Shown here: piece after piece, positions 7,055-12,497 of the stretch
Position numbering within the stretch: the first letter of the stretch is position 1
Layout of the letters: the number at the start of each line of letters is the position of its first letter
Assembly: GCA_009782725.1 (NCBI GenBank)
Contig: WRIM01000008.1
Location: forward strand, 1-12,772
DNA from: Alphaproteobacteria bacterium
Lineage (GTDB): Bacteria; Pseudomonadota; Alphaproteobacteria; Rs-D84
Reading direction: 5' to 3'
Length of the DNA: 12,772 bases
Program-made: the position numbers and the translations under genes
Notes under the pieces: generated by a model
Seen by the model: the letters and a program-made list of their open reading frames with translations, nothing else
What the model was told of the DNA's origin: nothing
The model's database searches: none

Positions 7055-7084
7055 ATAATACCCCCCCCCCCCGATATTTGTCAA
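7055..7084 (-). promoter_or_regulatory. Promoter with a G12 homopolymer in the -35/-10 spacer
   Basis: On the minus strand: perfect TTGACA (7079-7084), spacer AATATC plus 12 G (7061-7078, 18 bp), then TATTAT (7055-7060). The ATG at 7047 follows after 7 nt, so the mRNA should be leaderless. A loss of one G would give the optimal 17-bp spacing. Homopolymer spacers of this type cause phase-variable transcription in other bacteria. Confidence 0.75.
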
Positions 7085-7102
7085 GTAATTTATTAAGAGA
7101 AT

Positions 7103-7147
7103 GGGCGGCGCCCCAAGGGGCCCCAAAAGGCACCTTTTGGTGCCTTT
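7103..7147. repeat. Cluster of short palindromes upstream of the G12 promoter
   Basis: Three palindromes stand in a row: GGCGCC within GGGCGGCGCCCC (7103-7114), GGGGCCCC (7117-7124), and a perfect 9-bp hairpin AAAGGCACC-TTTT-GGTGCCTTT (7126-7147). No long T-run follows on either strand, so it is a poor intrinsic terminator. It may be a protein-binding site or an insulator between divergent units. Confidence 0.5.
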
Positions 7148-7196
7148 GATACCAAAAAGAAACCTGTAGAATCAATGACTTAATCAAAAAAACAAC

Positions 7197-7225
7197 TTGC
7201 GGTTTTATATTCGCTGTGATACACT
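7197..7225 (+). promoter_or_regulatory. Candidate promoter for the GC-rich hairpin RNA
   Basis: TTGCGG (7197-7202), 17-bp spacer, and an extended -10 TGATACACT (7217-7225). The predicted start, 7231-7232, coincides with the first base of a 10-bp GC-rich hairpin. Confidence 0.45.
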
Positions 7226-7230
7226 TGAAT

Positions 7231-7311
7231 GGTCGGGGCCACCCTCCAACGGCCCTGACCCACTGGCGGGTGTTATCGACGCTGCTTGCGCGAACACGCT
7301 AGCATCCGCCA
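7231..7311 (+). ncRNA. Candidate structured RNA or leader, two GC-rich hairpins
   Basis: This segment is clearly more GC-rich than its surroundings. Hairpin 1 pairs GGTCGGGGCC (7231-7240) with GGCCCTGACC (7251-7260) with one G-U pair and a 10-nt loop. Hairpin 2 pairs TGGCGGGTG (7264-7272) with CATCCGCCA (7303-7311), again with one G-U pair; an inner alternative is GTGTT (7270-7274) with AACAC (7293-7297). No known RNA family motif (SRP GGAAGGA loop, RNase P, tmRNA) is seen. No terminator follows before hxlR, so it may be an hxlR leader instead of a separate RNA. An ORF crosses it (7197-7442) but lacks SD and family motifs. Confidence 0.4.
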
Positions 7312-7328
7312 ATGTTATGCATAATCGG

Positions 7329-7357
7329 TTGCCATACCCCCAAATATATGTTTTAAT
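7329..7357 (+). promoter_or_regulatory. hxlR promoter
   Basis: TTGCCA (7329-7334), 17-bp spacer, TTTAAT (7352-7357). Exactly 6 nt separate the -10 box from the ATG at 7364, so the predicted transcript starts at the A of the start codon. Confidence 0.6.
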
Positions 7358-7363
7358 GCTTTC

Positions 7364-7723
7364 ATGTCGCTTGAACAAATGTCCCTTGAATGCCCGGCGC
7401 TTATCACCGTCAAACTTGTCAACAGCAAGTGGAAGCTGTTAATACTTTGGGAGCTTTCCCACGGCGTCTGCCGCTTTGGCGACCTTTTGAAAAACATCAA
7501 CGGGGTCAGTCAAAAGGTTTTGACACAGAGTCTTCGCTCGCTTGAAAACGACGGATTGGTATCTCGCCAGGTTTATGCGGAAATTCCACCGCGGGTTGAA
7601 TACTCTATGACGGATTTGGCGCGCGATTTATCCAAGATTCTGGACATCATGGGGGATTGGGGAATTAAATATGCCGAAACACGGGCGGGCGCCCCCATAA
7701 AATGGCATTTTGAAAATAACTAA
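7364..7723 (+). CDS. HxlR-family winged-helix transcriptional regulator
   Basis: This 119-residue protein carries the HxlR pattern: Cys10-Pro at the N-terminus, then KWKLLILWEL, a helix-turn-helix with LTQSLRSLENDGLVSR, a beta-wing with PPRVEYSMTDLARDL, and a C-terminal helix for dimer formation. HxlR proteins bind DNA as dimers and several use the N-terminal cysteine to sense electrophiles or oxidants. No SD precedes the ATG; it fits a leaderless start. The first 15 bp (ATGTCGCTTGAACAA) are nearly repeated by the next 15 (ATGTCCCTTGAATGC), so a second in-frame ATG exists at 7379. A Nudix gene follows after 10 nt and is probably cotranscribed, which suggests a stress- or metabolite-responsive pair. 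Confidence 0.9.
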   Translation: MSLEQMSLECPALITVKLVNSKWKLLILWELSHGVCRFGDLLKNINGVSQKVLTQSLRSLENDGLVSRQVYAEIPPRVEYSMTDLARDLSKILDIMGDWGIKYAETRAGAPIKWHFENN

Positions 7724-7733
7724 GGGCCCACAC

Positions 7734-8375
7734 ATGGCAGAATTAATCGATGTTTATACTAAAGAGGGCGAATTCATAGGCGTTGCAGACCGCAACGTCG
7801 CGCATCGATTCGGATTATGGCACAAAACCGTGCATTGCTGGATTATCAAAGATTGCAAAAGCCTGGTCTTTCAAAAGCGAAGCGAAAAATTGGCCGTCGA
7901 TCCGGGTAAATTATTTTCGACCGCAAGCGGACATGTCAAAGCGGGCGAATCAATTGCCGACGCATTCATGCGTGAAATATTTGAAGAAACCGGAATTCAT
8001 GTTGAGAATCCGATTGAGATTTTTCATAAACCGTATCTTTATGACACAGTTTTGGCCAGCGGCCGCGAACATCATGACTATATAACTTGGTATTTATTTG
8101 CAGCGCGATGCGACAAACCTTTGTCGGAATACGCACCCCAAGACGAAGAATTGGACGGGTTTGTAGAATTAAATATAGAAAACTTTTACAAATTGGCGAA
8201 TGGCGAAATCGATTCAATGAAGGCGCCCGCATTATTGCGCCAAGTGTCTGGCCAATTCGCAATGACCGAAATAGATGTGCGCGAATCAGATTTTTTAATG
8301 TATGCGGGCGAAACGCTTGCCAATAAATTTGCATGCTGGCTTGCCGAAGTATGCGAGAAATTGGAATGCGCATAG
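7734..8375 (+). CDS. Nudix hydrolase, isopentenyl-diphosphate isomerase-like subgroup
   Basis: This 213-residue protein has an intact Nudix box, GX5EX7REUXEEXGU, from Gly66 to Ile88 (REIFEETGI at 80-88), which binds Mg2+ and hydrolyses nucleoside-diphosphate-linked substrates. The N-terminal part (ELIDVYTKEGEFIG, then AHRFGLWHKTVHCWII) is the pattern shared by IDI-type isomerases and the YfcD-like Nudix hydrolases. True isomerase function is less likely, but the sequence alone does not exclude it. The ATG at 7734 is preferred because AAGGG lies 7 nt upstream; an in-frame ATG at 7710 overlaps the hxlR end and lacks a better site. The 3' third (about 150-213) is an unassigned extension. Confidence 0.88.
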   Translation: MAELIDVYTKEGEFIGVADRNVAHRFGLWHKTVHCWIIKDCKSLVFQKRSEKLAVDPGKLFSTASGHVKAGESIADAFMREIFEETGIHVENPIEIFHKPYLYDTVLASGREHHDYITWYLFAARCDKPLSEYAPQDEELDGFVELNIENFYKLANGEIDSMKAPALLRQVSGQFAMTEIDVRESDFLMYAGETLANKFACWLAEVCEKLECA

Positions 8376-8389
8376 CCTTTTCATTCTTA

Positions 8390-8418
8390 TTGCGAATATT
8401 TATGCCCCGACATATAAT
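8390..8418 (+). promoter_or_regulatory. Promoter of the beta-barrel-like protein gene
   Basis: TTGCGA (8390-8395), 17-bp spacer, perfect TATAAT (8413-8418). The GTG at 8425 begins 6 nt later, so the start site should be the G of the start codon. No SD is present. Confidence 0.75.
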
Positions 8419-8424
8419 CGGATT

Positions 8425-9624
8425 GTGAAGAGAATAATTTCATTATTATTAATGGCGGGAATTGTAACATCTGCCGGGGCCGCGGATTATTCCGGGCTTC
8501 AATTCGGCGTTGGCGTGCCGATACTTGCATGGCCCGCATCATCTATAAATTGGTTTGTTGGATACGCGAATAAAGAGCACCCAAGTTTTTGGGGAAAAAG
8601 ATTCGGATTCCGCGCGGACTTTGCAACGCCTTTGACCCAAGAATCGCGCGCGCACGTTTATGACGAAAACAATATACATGTCGATATAAAGGTCGCGGGG
8701 ATATCGCGCGGAATTTCTTTCAAAAACGCATTCGACCCGGTTGTTCTTTACGGCACCGAATTAGACCTTAGCGGCGTGAATGCCCGTGTCGGAATTAATG
8801 ACAGACGTTTTGGCGGACTGGTCGATTTCTATCCATTCGGAAATACATCTGTGGTTGGGGGATTTAGATTCTCGGGCGGATATTATATCGGTCAGATGAA
8901 TCTTGACGTGCGTGCGCGCAATCCGGACAACCTTCCACAAAACGGCGTGGTGATCGATATTCCCGGCGGAGATTCCGTGCGCACCCGATTACAGGCAGGT
9001 TCCATGGTGCGCGGTCGCATGAACTGGAGGTACAGCGGCCCGTACGGCGGCATAGGTTGGGACATAGGCGTTTACCGCGGATTCAAATTCTTTTTCGACG
9101 CGGGCGTGATATCAACATACGCGCCAAAATTATACGACCGCAATGTCGAAATTCCTTATAATAAAATCCAAGCTTGCTTTGACGTCGGCAATGCGGGAAG
9201 CTGCAACAGTTGGGTAAACCTTGATATCGATGATATTCCGCAAACGACCGCAAACCTTGCGGTTAATGTCATCGACGGAATATTCAACGCGCCGGGCGGT
9301 GTTTATAACGGCATTCCCGTTGGATTATTGCAAGCCGCAATGGTGGCAAGCGGATTGGACATTAATCAAATTGCGACCGAAATGGCACACTGGGTGCTTG
9401 CCGGCGGCGCGCCTCCGTCGTGGTATGTTAACGTGCCGCCGCAAATAAATACACTTATTCAAAATGCGATCGCCCAGGCCCAGGGCTTTGTCGAATCCGA
9501 CGTTATGCGCGTAATCGATGAGTATCACAAAACCCGCACGGACATAGTCCGCGATGTAAACAGACATTTAAGAGATTTGCAATTATATCCGATATTCAGA
9601 CTGGGTGTAATGTATAGATTCTGA
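8425..9624 (+). CDS. Exported protein, probable outer-membrane beta-barrel, unknown function
   Basis: Counted from GTG 8425 the protein has 399 residues. It begins with a clear signal peptide: Lys2-Arg3, a hydrophobic core (IISLLLMAGIV) and an AGA cleavage site after residue 19. The mature part has many alternating Gly/aromatic strands (for example GGFRFSGGYYIGQMNLDV and GGIGWDIGVYRGFKFFFDAGV) and ends LGVMYRF; a C-terminal Phe after alternating hydrophobics is the usual recognition signal for the BAM complex. A long internal stretch (about 270-360) looks helical instead of barrel-like and may be a plug or extracellular domain. I do not recognise a family. Upstream in-frame ATG codons (such as 8302) lie inside the Nudix gene and are rejected because promoter and signal peptide both point to 8425. 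Confidence 0.75.
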   Translation: MKRIISLLLMAGIVTSAGAADYSGLQFGVGVPILAWPASSINWFVGYANKEHPSFWGKRFGFRADFATPLTQESRAHVYDENNIHVDIKVAGISRGISFKNAFDPVVLYGTELDLSGVNARVGINDRRFGGLVDFYPFGNTSVVGGFRFSGGYYIGQMNLDVRARNPDNLPQNGVVIDIPGGDSVRTRLQAGSMVRGRMNWRYSGPYGGIGWDIGVYRGFKFFFDAGVISTYAPKLYDRNVEIPYNKIQACFDVGNAGSCNSWVNLDIDDIPQTTANLAVNVIDGIFNAPGGVYNGIPVGLLQAAMVASGLDINQIATEMAHWVLAGGAPPSWYVNVPPQINTLIQNAIAQAQGFVESDVMRVIDEYHKTRTDIVRDVNRHLRDLQLYPIFRLGVMYRF

Positions 9625-9653
9625 TTGACCAATATCCGCCATTAGGATAAAAT
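9625..9653 (+). promoter_or_regulatory. Promoter of the cysteine-rich peptide gene
   Basis: TTGACC (9625-9630), 17-bp spacer, TAAAAT (9648-9653), each with 5 of 6 consensus bases. The -35 begins directly after the stop codon of the preceding gene. Start near 9660, leader about 17 nt. Confidence 0.7.
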
Positions 9654-9676
9654 ACGTAAAACCAAAGGAGACGAAT

Positions 9677-9742
9677 ATGTCATGCGGATGTCAGAAAAAA
9701 TGCGAATGCGAACCGGGTAAAGAATGCGATTGCAAGAAATAA
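9677..9742 (+). CDS. 21-residue cysteine-rich metallothionein-like peptide
   Basis: A tiny reading frame starts ATG-TCA-TGC-GGA and stops at TAA 9740-9742. It is preceded by a good ribosome site, AAAGGAG, with 6 nt before the ATG, and by a promoter 24 nt upstream. The 21 residues hold six cysteines, all in Cys-x-Cys pairs (3/5, 9/11, 17/19), spaced by 3 and 5 residues. The rest are mainly Lys and Glu, with no aromatic residue. This matches the general composition of metallothioneins, which bind Zn(II), Cu(I) or Cd(II) through Cys-x-Cys motifs; six thiolates could hold about two divalent ions. The metal role is inference. It is not cotranscribed with a recognisable metal regulator here. Confidence 0.72.
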   Translation: MSCGCQKKCECEPGKECDCKK

Positions 9743-9748
9743 TATTAA

Positions 9749-10013
9749 GGGCGTAATAACGCTATTATCATGCGCACGGTGCGCGATAAAATCGCACAGC
9801 ACGAGGCAAACCGGCGAAGATGTATGAGTATACATCGAGACGGTTTAACAAAGTGATGGGTGATTTTAGCCGCATCCCTTCGGGACGGCGACAAATTAAA
9901 CCAATAACTGCGAATTTCCGCTTGAATGTATTTTCATACATCCTGCGCGAAAATCCTTGTTCTTGTTTTAATTTCTCTGCCGCCGTGCGCATGATAATAG
10001 CGTTATTACGCCC
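9749..10013. repeat. 265-bp element with perfect 31-bp terminal inverted repeats (MITE- or structured-RNA-like)
   Basis: The ends 9749-9779 and 9983-10013 are exact reverse complements over 31 bp, starting GGGCGTAATAACGC. The flanks are both TAA (9746-9748 and 10014-10016), which could be a target-site duplication. Inside are four hairpins: GCGAT-AAA-ATCGC (9783-9795); AAACCG/CGGTTT enclosing GATGTAT-GAGT-ATACATC (9808-9846); GCCG/CGGC with a UUCG tip (9869-9889); and TTTCCGC/GCGCGAAA enclosing ATGTAT-TTTC-ATACAT (9915-9952). No convincing protein is encoded. It sits exactly between two convergent stop codons and could act as a terminator for both genes. Its last base forms part of the phosphatase TAG stop codon. 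Confidence 0.75.
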
Positions 10014-10576
10014 TAAATTTCAAATTCAAGTATTTCAAGATTATCACGACGCGCTTCAAATGTTTCGCGTATGTTTGGTTTGCGGCCTTTTGCGCGCGCT
10101 TTGACCACCTCGATAAACCAACCGTGCGAAAATACAACTATGAATTTTTCTTGTCGCGTTTTTAAGCGCTTTAAGAATTCATCGACGCGTTGGATAAGGT
10201 CGTTAAAAGATTCTTGCGCCCCCTTACCCTTGTAATCCTGATCATTGCGATTTAAATATTCGTCTCGGAAAATTCCGCGCTCTTCAAACGTGGTGCCTGC
10301 ATATTTTTCCGGATCCATAAAGTCAAATTCATGAATCGGCCAGACTTCAACAGGAACATCCGGAAACTTTTCAATTAGCGGCGCCGCGCTTTGCCGGGTT
10401 CGCAGATAACTTGATGTCACTATTAAATCTGGTTTGCAAAGAAATTCAGCGGCAAAGTCAATGGCCTGGGCATGCCCATTTTCGGATAATGGATTTTCGG
10501 AATTTAAAACATGCGCACGCACCCCTGCATTCGATGCGCTTTGGGCATGCCGGATTAACCAGATTTTATTTTTCAT
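10013..10576 (-). CDS. Histidine phosphatase superfamily protein (phosphoglycerate mutase-like)
   Basis: Counted from ATG 10576 the protein has 187 residues. The signature RHAQS at 9-13 contains the phospho-accepting His10; other active-site residues are Arg59/Arg61 in SSYLRTRQSA, Glu83 or Glu122, and His151 in FSHGW. Such enzymes remove phosphate from small molecules or proteins through a phosphohistidine; the substrate here is unknown. The usual RHG is RHA in this protein, a common variant. The gene overlaps the end of rlmN by 11 bp. ATG 10576 is preferred over an upstream GTG (10585) because GGTGAT, complementary to the 16S 3' tail, is 4-5 nt before the ATG. Translation is probably coupled to rlmN. 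Confidence 0.88.
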   Translation of the reverse strand: MKNKIWLIRHAQSASNAGVRAHVLNSENPLSENGHAQAIDFAAEFLCKPDLIVTSSYLRTRQSAAPLIEKFPDVPVEVWPIHEFDFMDPEKYAGTTFEERGIFRDEYLNRNDQDYKGKGAQESFNDLIQRVDEFLKRLKTRQEKFIVVFSHGWFIEVVKARAKGRKPNIRETFEARRDNLEILEFEI

Positions 10577-11636
10577 TTTTATCACCCAATCGCAATTGGC
10601 CGCAGGCGCTGCCTATATCCGCGCCGCGCTCGCGCCTTATTCGCGTGTGAACGCCGTTTTTAATCAATACATCTTGGAATCTGTGAACGGCGTTATTGCT
10701 TGGCGCCGCGAATTCGCGTTCCGAGACCGCGTTCATCGGAATTAAATTCACCATTACATTTTTACCGCGCAATAATTCCGACAAAGCCTCGGCGTTTTCG
10801 GGCGAATCATTTATCCCTGCCAATAAAATATATTCAATCATCAATTGCCGGCTGGTTTTTTCTGTTTGAATAAATGCGGCGTCCAATATATCTGCGATTC
10901 CATACTTTTTATTTATCGGCATAATCGTTTCGCGCAACGCGTCCGTCGGGGCATGCAATGAAATCGCAAGATTTACCGGCCGGCCCCATTCGGTCAAATC
11001 ATTGATTCCCGAAACAATGCCGCAAGTCGACACAGTCATGCGCCGCCATGAAATCCCCATTTGCGCATTCGCGTATTCCAAAAAGCCCTTTAAATTTTCG
11101 GTATTCTGCAAAGGCTCTCCCGTGCCCATGACAACGATATGCGACACGTCGTTGTTATTTGCATCGCCGTTGGGCTTAATCGCGGAATCGCTTCTTAATT
11201 CCCATTGCGCGATCAAAATCTGCGCAATCATTTCGTTCATCGTAAGATTGCGGCGAAGCCCCTTTAAAGTCGATGCGCAGAACCTGCATCCCATTGCGCA
11301 TCCTACTTGGCTTGAGACGCATACGGAATTGCCGTAACTTGTCCGCATTAATACAGTTTCGATTACTTCACCGTCCAATAATTTTAATAGGAATTTTGTG
11401 GTTTGATTGTCCGATGATTCTAACTTTTTTTCAATTTGCGCGGGCAATGTAATGGCGGCCGCGTCCAAACCCGTTCGCAAGTTTTCGGGCAGATTTTTCA
11501 TAACTGAAAAATTCGGCGCGCCGCGTCGAAGCCATTCTGTGATTTGTTTGGCGCGGAATTTAGGCTGACCCAGCCCGGTCACGAATTGTTCCAATTCGCC
11601 CGACGTCATATTAAAAAGAATCGGCTTGTCTGACAT
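10566..11636 (-). CDS. rlmN: Dual-specificity 23S rRNA / tRNA adenine-C2 methyltransferase RlmN
   Basis: This 356-residue radical-SAM enzyme methylates C2 of A2503 in 23S rRNA and of A37 in some tRNAs. The [4Fe-4S] motif CX3CX2C is at Cys113, Cys117 and Cys120. Cys106 (in SVCVSSQVGC) and Cys345 (in SACGQLR) correspond to the two catalytic cysteines of RlmN. The GTGEPLQN segment (171-178) is the SAM-binding GGEPL-like motif. The length is close to the E. coli enzyme (384). There is no SD; the start lies 6 nt after the preceding stop codon, which suggests translational coupling within the lptD-surA-rlmN unit. Confidence 0.96.
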   Translation of the reverse strand: MSDKPILFNMTSGELEQFVTGLGQPKFRAKQITEWLRRGAPNFSVMKNLPENLRTGLDAAAITLPAQIEKKLESSDNQTTKFLLKLLDGEVIETVLMRTSYGNSVCVSSQVGCAMGCRFCASTLKGLRRNLTMNEMIAQILIAQWELRSDSAIKPNGDANNNDVSHIVVMGTGEPLQNTENLKGFLEYANAQMGISWRRMTVSTCGIVSGINDLTEWGRPVNLAISLHAPTDALRETIMPINKKYGIADILDAAFIQTEKTSRQLMIEYILLAGINDSPENAEALSELLRGKNVMVNLIPMNAVSEREFAAPSNNAVHRFQDVLIKNGVHTRIRRERGADIGSACGQLRLGDKNEK

Positions 11637-11642
11637 TTAAAT

Positions 11643-12488
11643 TTATTTATACATGTCGTCCAGTATTACGACGACCGCTTTGCGGCGAAGCTGTTTCAAT
11701 TGTTGGTCTGCCACGAACGACGCGCGTTTGTATATGGCGTTTTGTTTTATAATCTCATCCAATTTTCCATATTCGGCCGTTTTTTTCTTTGAACATATAA
11801 GCAGAACCGAGCTGTCCATTCTTTTCGACCATGTAAGCAACGGAAGGCCGATTAAACGCTCACGAATATCTTCGGATAATTCGTATTGGTTCACGGTCAT
11901 TTTCTGGGGCTCGCCGCCCAAGCCCCGCGCCATGGATTCCGCCGCCGCGCACGATTCCGGTTTGCTCAGTTTATTCGAGACGCTTTCCGGAATCCCGACA
12001 AGACGTATTATGGTAACCTCTACCGGCAATCCGCGGTCGCGTTCAAGGTCGGCGGTTTCGGACACAATGTCTTCGTCGGTGACGGTGATTGTCGGCATAA
12101 CCGTGCGGCCGATGATTACTTGCCATGCGATGTTGGCGCGAACCGCAGCGTGAAGCATCGCCAAGTCCGTGGCGCTAAGCCCGCTTGTATTCATGCCATG
12201 TTTACGCATTTGTTCGATTTCGTTTTTAACATCCGAATCGGGGGGCGTTATCTTCATGCTTTCCGCATAGGCCAACTTTACATGATCGTCGATTATATTG
12301 GACAAAGCGCGACGGCGATTATCCGTAGAGCTTTGACCCTGCAACGCCATTAATTTCGTCCGCGACGTAATGTCGACGTCCGTAATCGGATTACCGTTGA
12401 CCGTTGCAACAACCGATGCACCTTGCGCCGACGGCGCAATTAACAAATAACAATTAACAATTAACAAACAACAAATAATTTTTTTCAT
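11643..12488 (-). CDS. SurA-like periplasmic chaperone, short form
   Basis: This 281-residue protein has a signal peptide (MKKI, hydrophobic core rich in Leu, Ile and Cys, then APSAQGAS). The mature start VVATVNGNPITDVDITSRTKLMALQ is the SurA N-terminal domain, which holds unfolded outer-membrane proteins. A degenerate parvulin-like region follows (about 145-250); I see no full peptidyl-prolyl isomerase domain, and E. coli SurA is about 430 residues with two. Position directly after lptD, as in the classical lptD-surA pair, supports the assignment because SurA helps LptD assembly. SD AGGGAT overlaps the lptD stop region. Oddity: the hydrophobic core is encoded by six tandem heptamers (12437-12478). 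Confidence 0.8.
   Translation of the reverse strand: MKKIICCLLIVNCYLLIAPSAQGASVVATVNGNPITDVDITSRTKLMALQGQSSTDNRRRALSNIIDDHVKLAYAESMKITPPDSDVKNEIEQMRKHGMNTSGLSATDLAMLHAAVRANIAWQVIIGRTVMPTITVTDEDIVSETADLERDRGLPVEVTIIRLVGIPESVSNKLSKPESCAAAESMARGLGGEPQKMTVNQYELSEDIRERLIGLPLLTWSKRMDSSVLLICSKKKTAEYGKLDEIIKQNAIYKRASFVADQQLKQLRRKAVVVILDDMYK
12437..12478. repeat. Six tandem CAATTAA-type heptamers inside the surA signal-peptide region
   Basis: Plus-strand units are CAATTAA, CAAATAA, CAATTAA, CAATTAA, CAAACAA, CAAATAA. Read on the minus strand they encode a 7-residue period in the signal peptide, LLIVNCY followed by LLI. A gain or loss of one unit would shift the frame; three units would keep it. Confidence 0.85.
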
Positions 12489-12497
12489 TTTATCCCT

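Noticed and set aside
7231..7311. Integron attC site
   Set aside because: Inverted stems are present, but the conserved GTTRRRY and RYYYAAC core sites are not placed as required and no integrase or cassette is nearby.
7197..7442. Open frame of 81 codons over the GC-rich hairpins
   Set aside because: No ribosome site, no recognisable domain, and it overlaps the hxlR start in another frame; the pairing pattern fits RNA structure better.
7710..7733. Upstream ATG for the Nudix gene
   Set aside because: It lies inside the end of hxlR and adds residues not typical of the family; ATG 7734 has AAGGG at good spacing and a family-like MAELIDVY start.
8302..8424. In-frame upstream start for the beta-barrel-like protein
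   Set aside because: It is inside the Nudix coding region and would bury the signal peptide; promoter and signal peptide both indicate GTG 8425.
9749..10013. Known structured RNA (tmRNA, RNase P RNA, 6S RNA or SRP RNA) as explanation of the element
   Set aside because: The diagnostic motifs of tmRNA, RNase P and SRP RNA were not found, and the perfect 31-bp end stem with TAA flanks is not typical of 6S RNA.
9768..10104. Open frames within and across the 265-bp inverted-repeat element
   Set aside because: They follow the palindromic sequence, lack ribosome sites and resemble no transposase.
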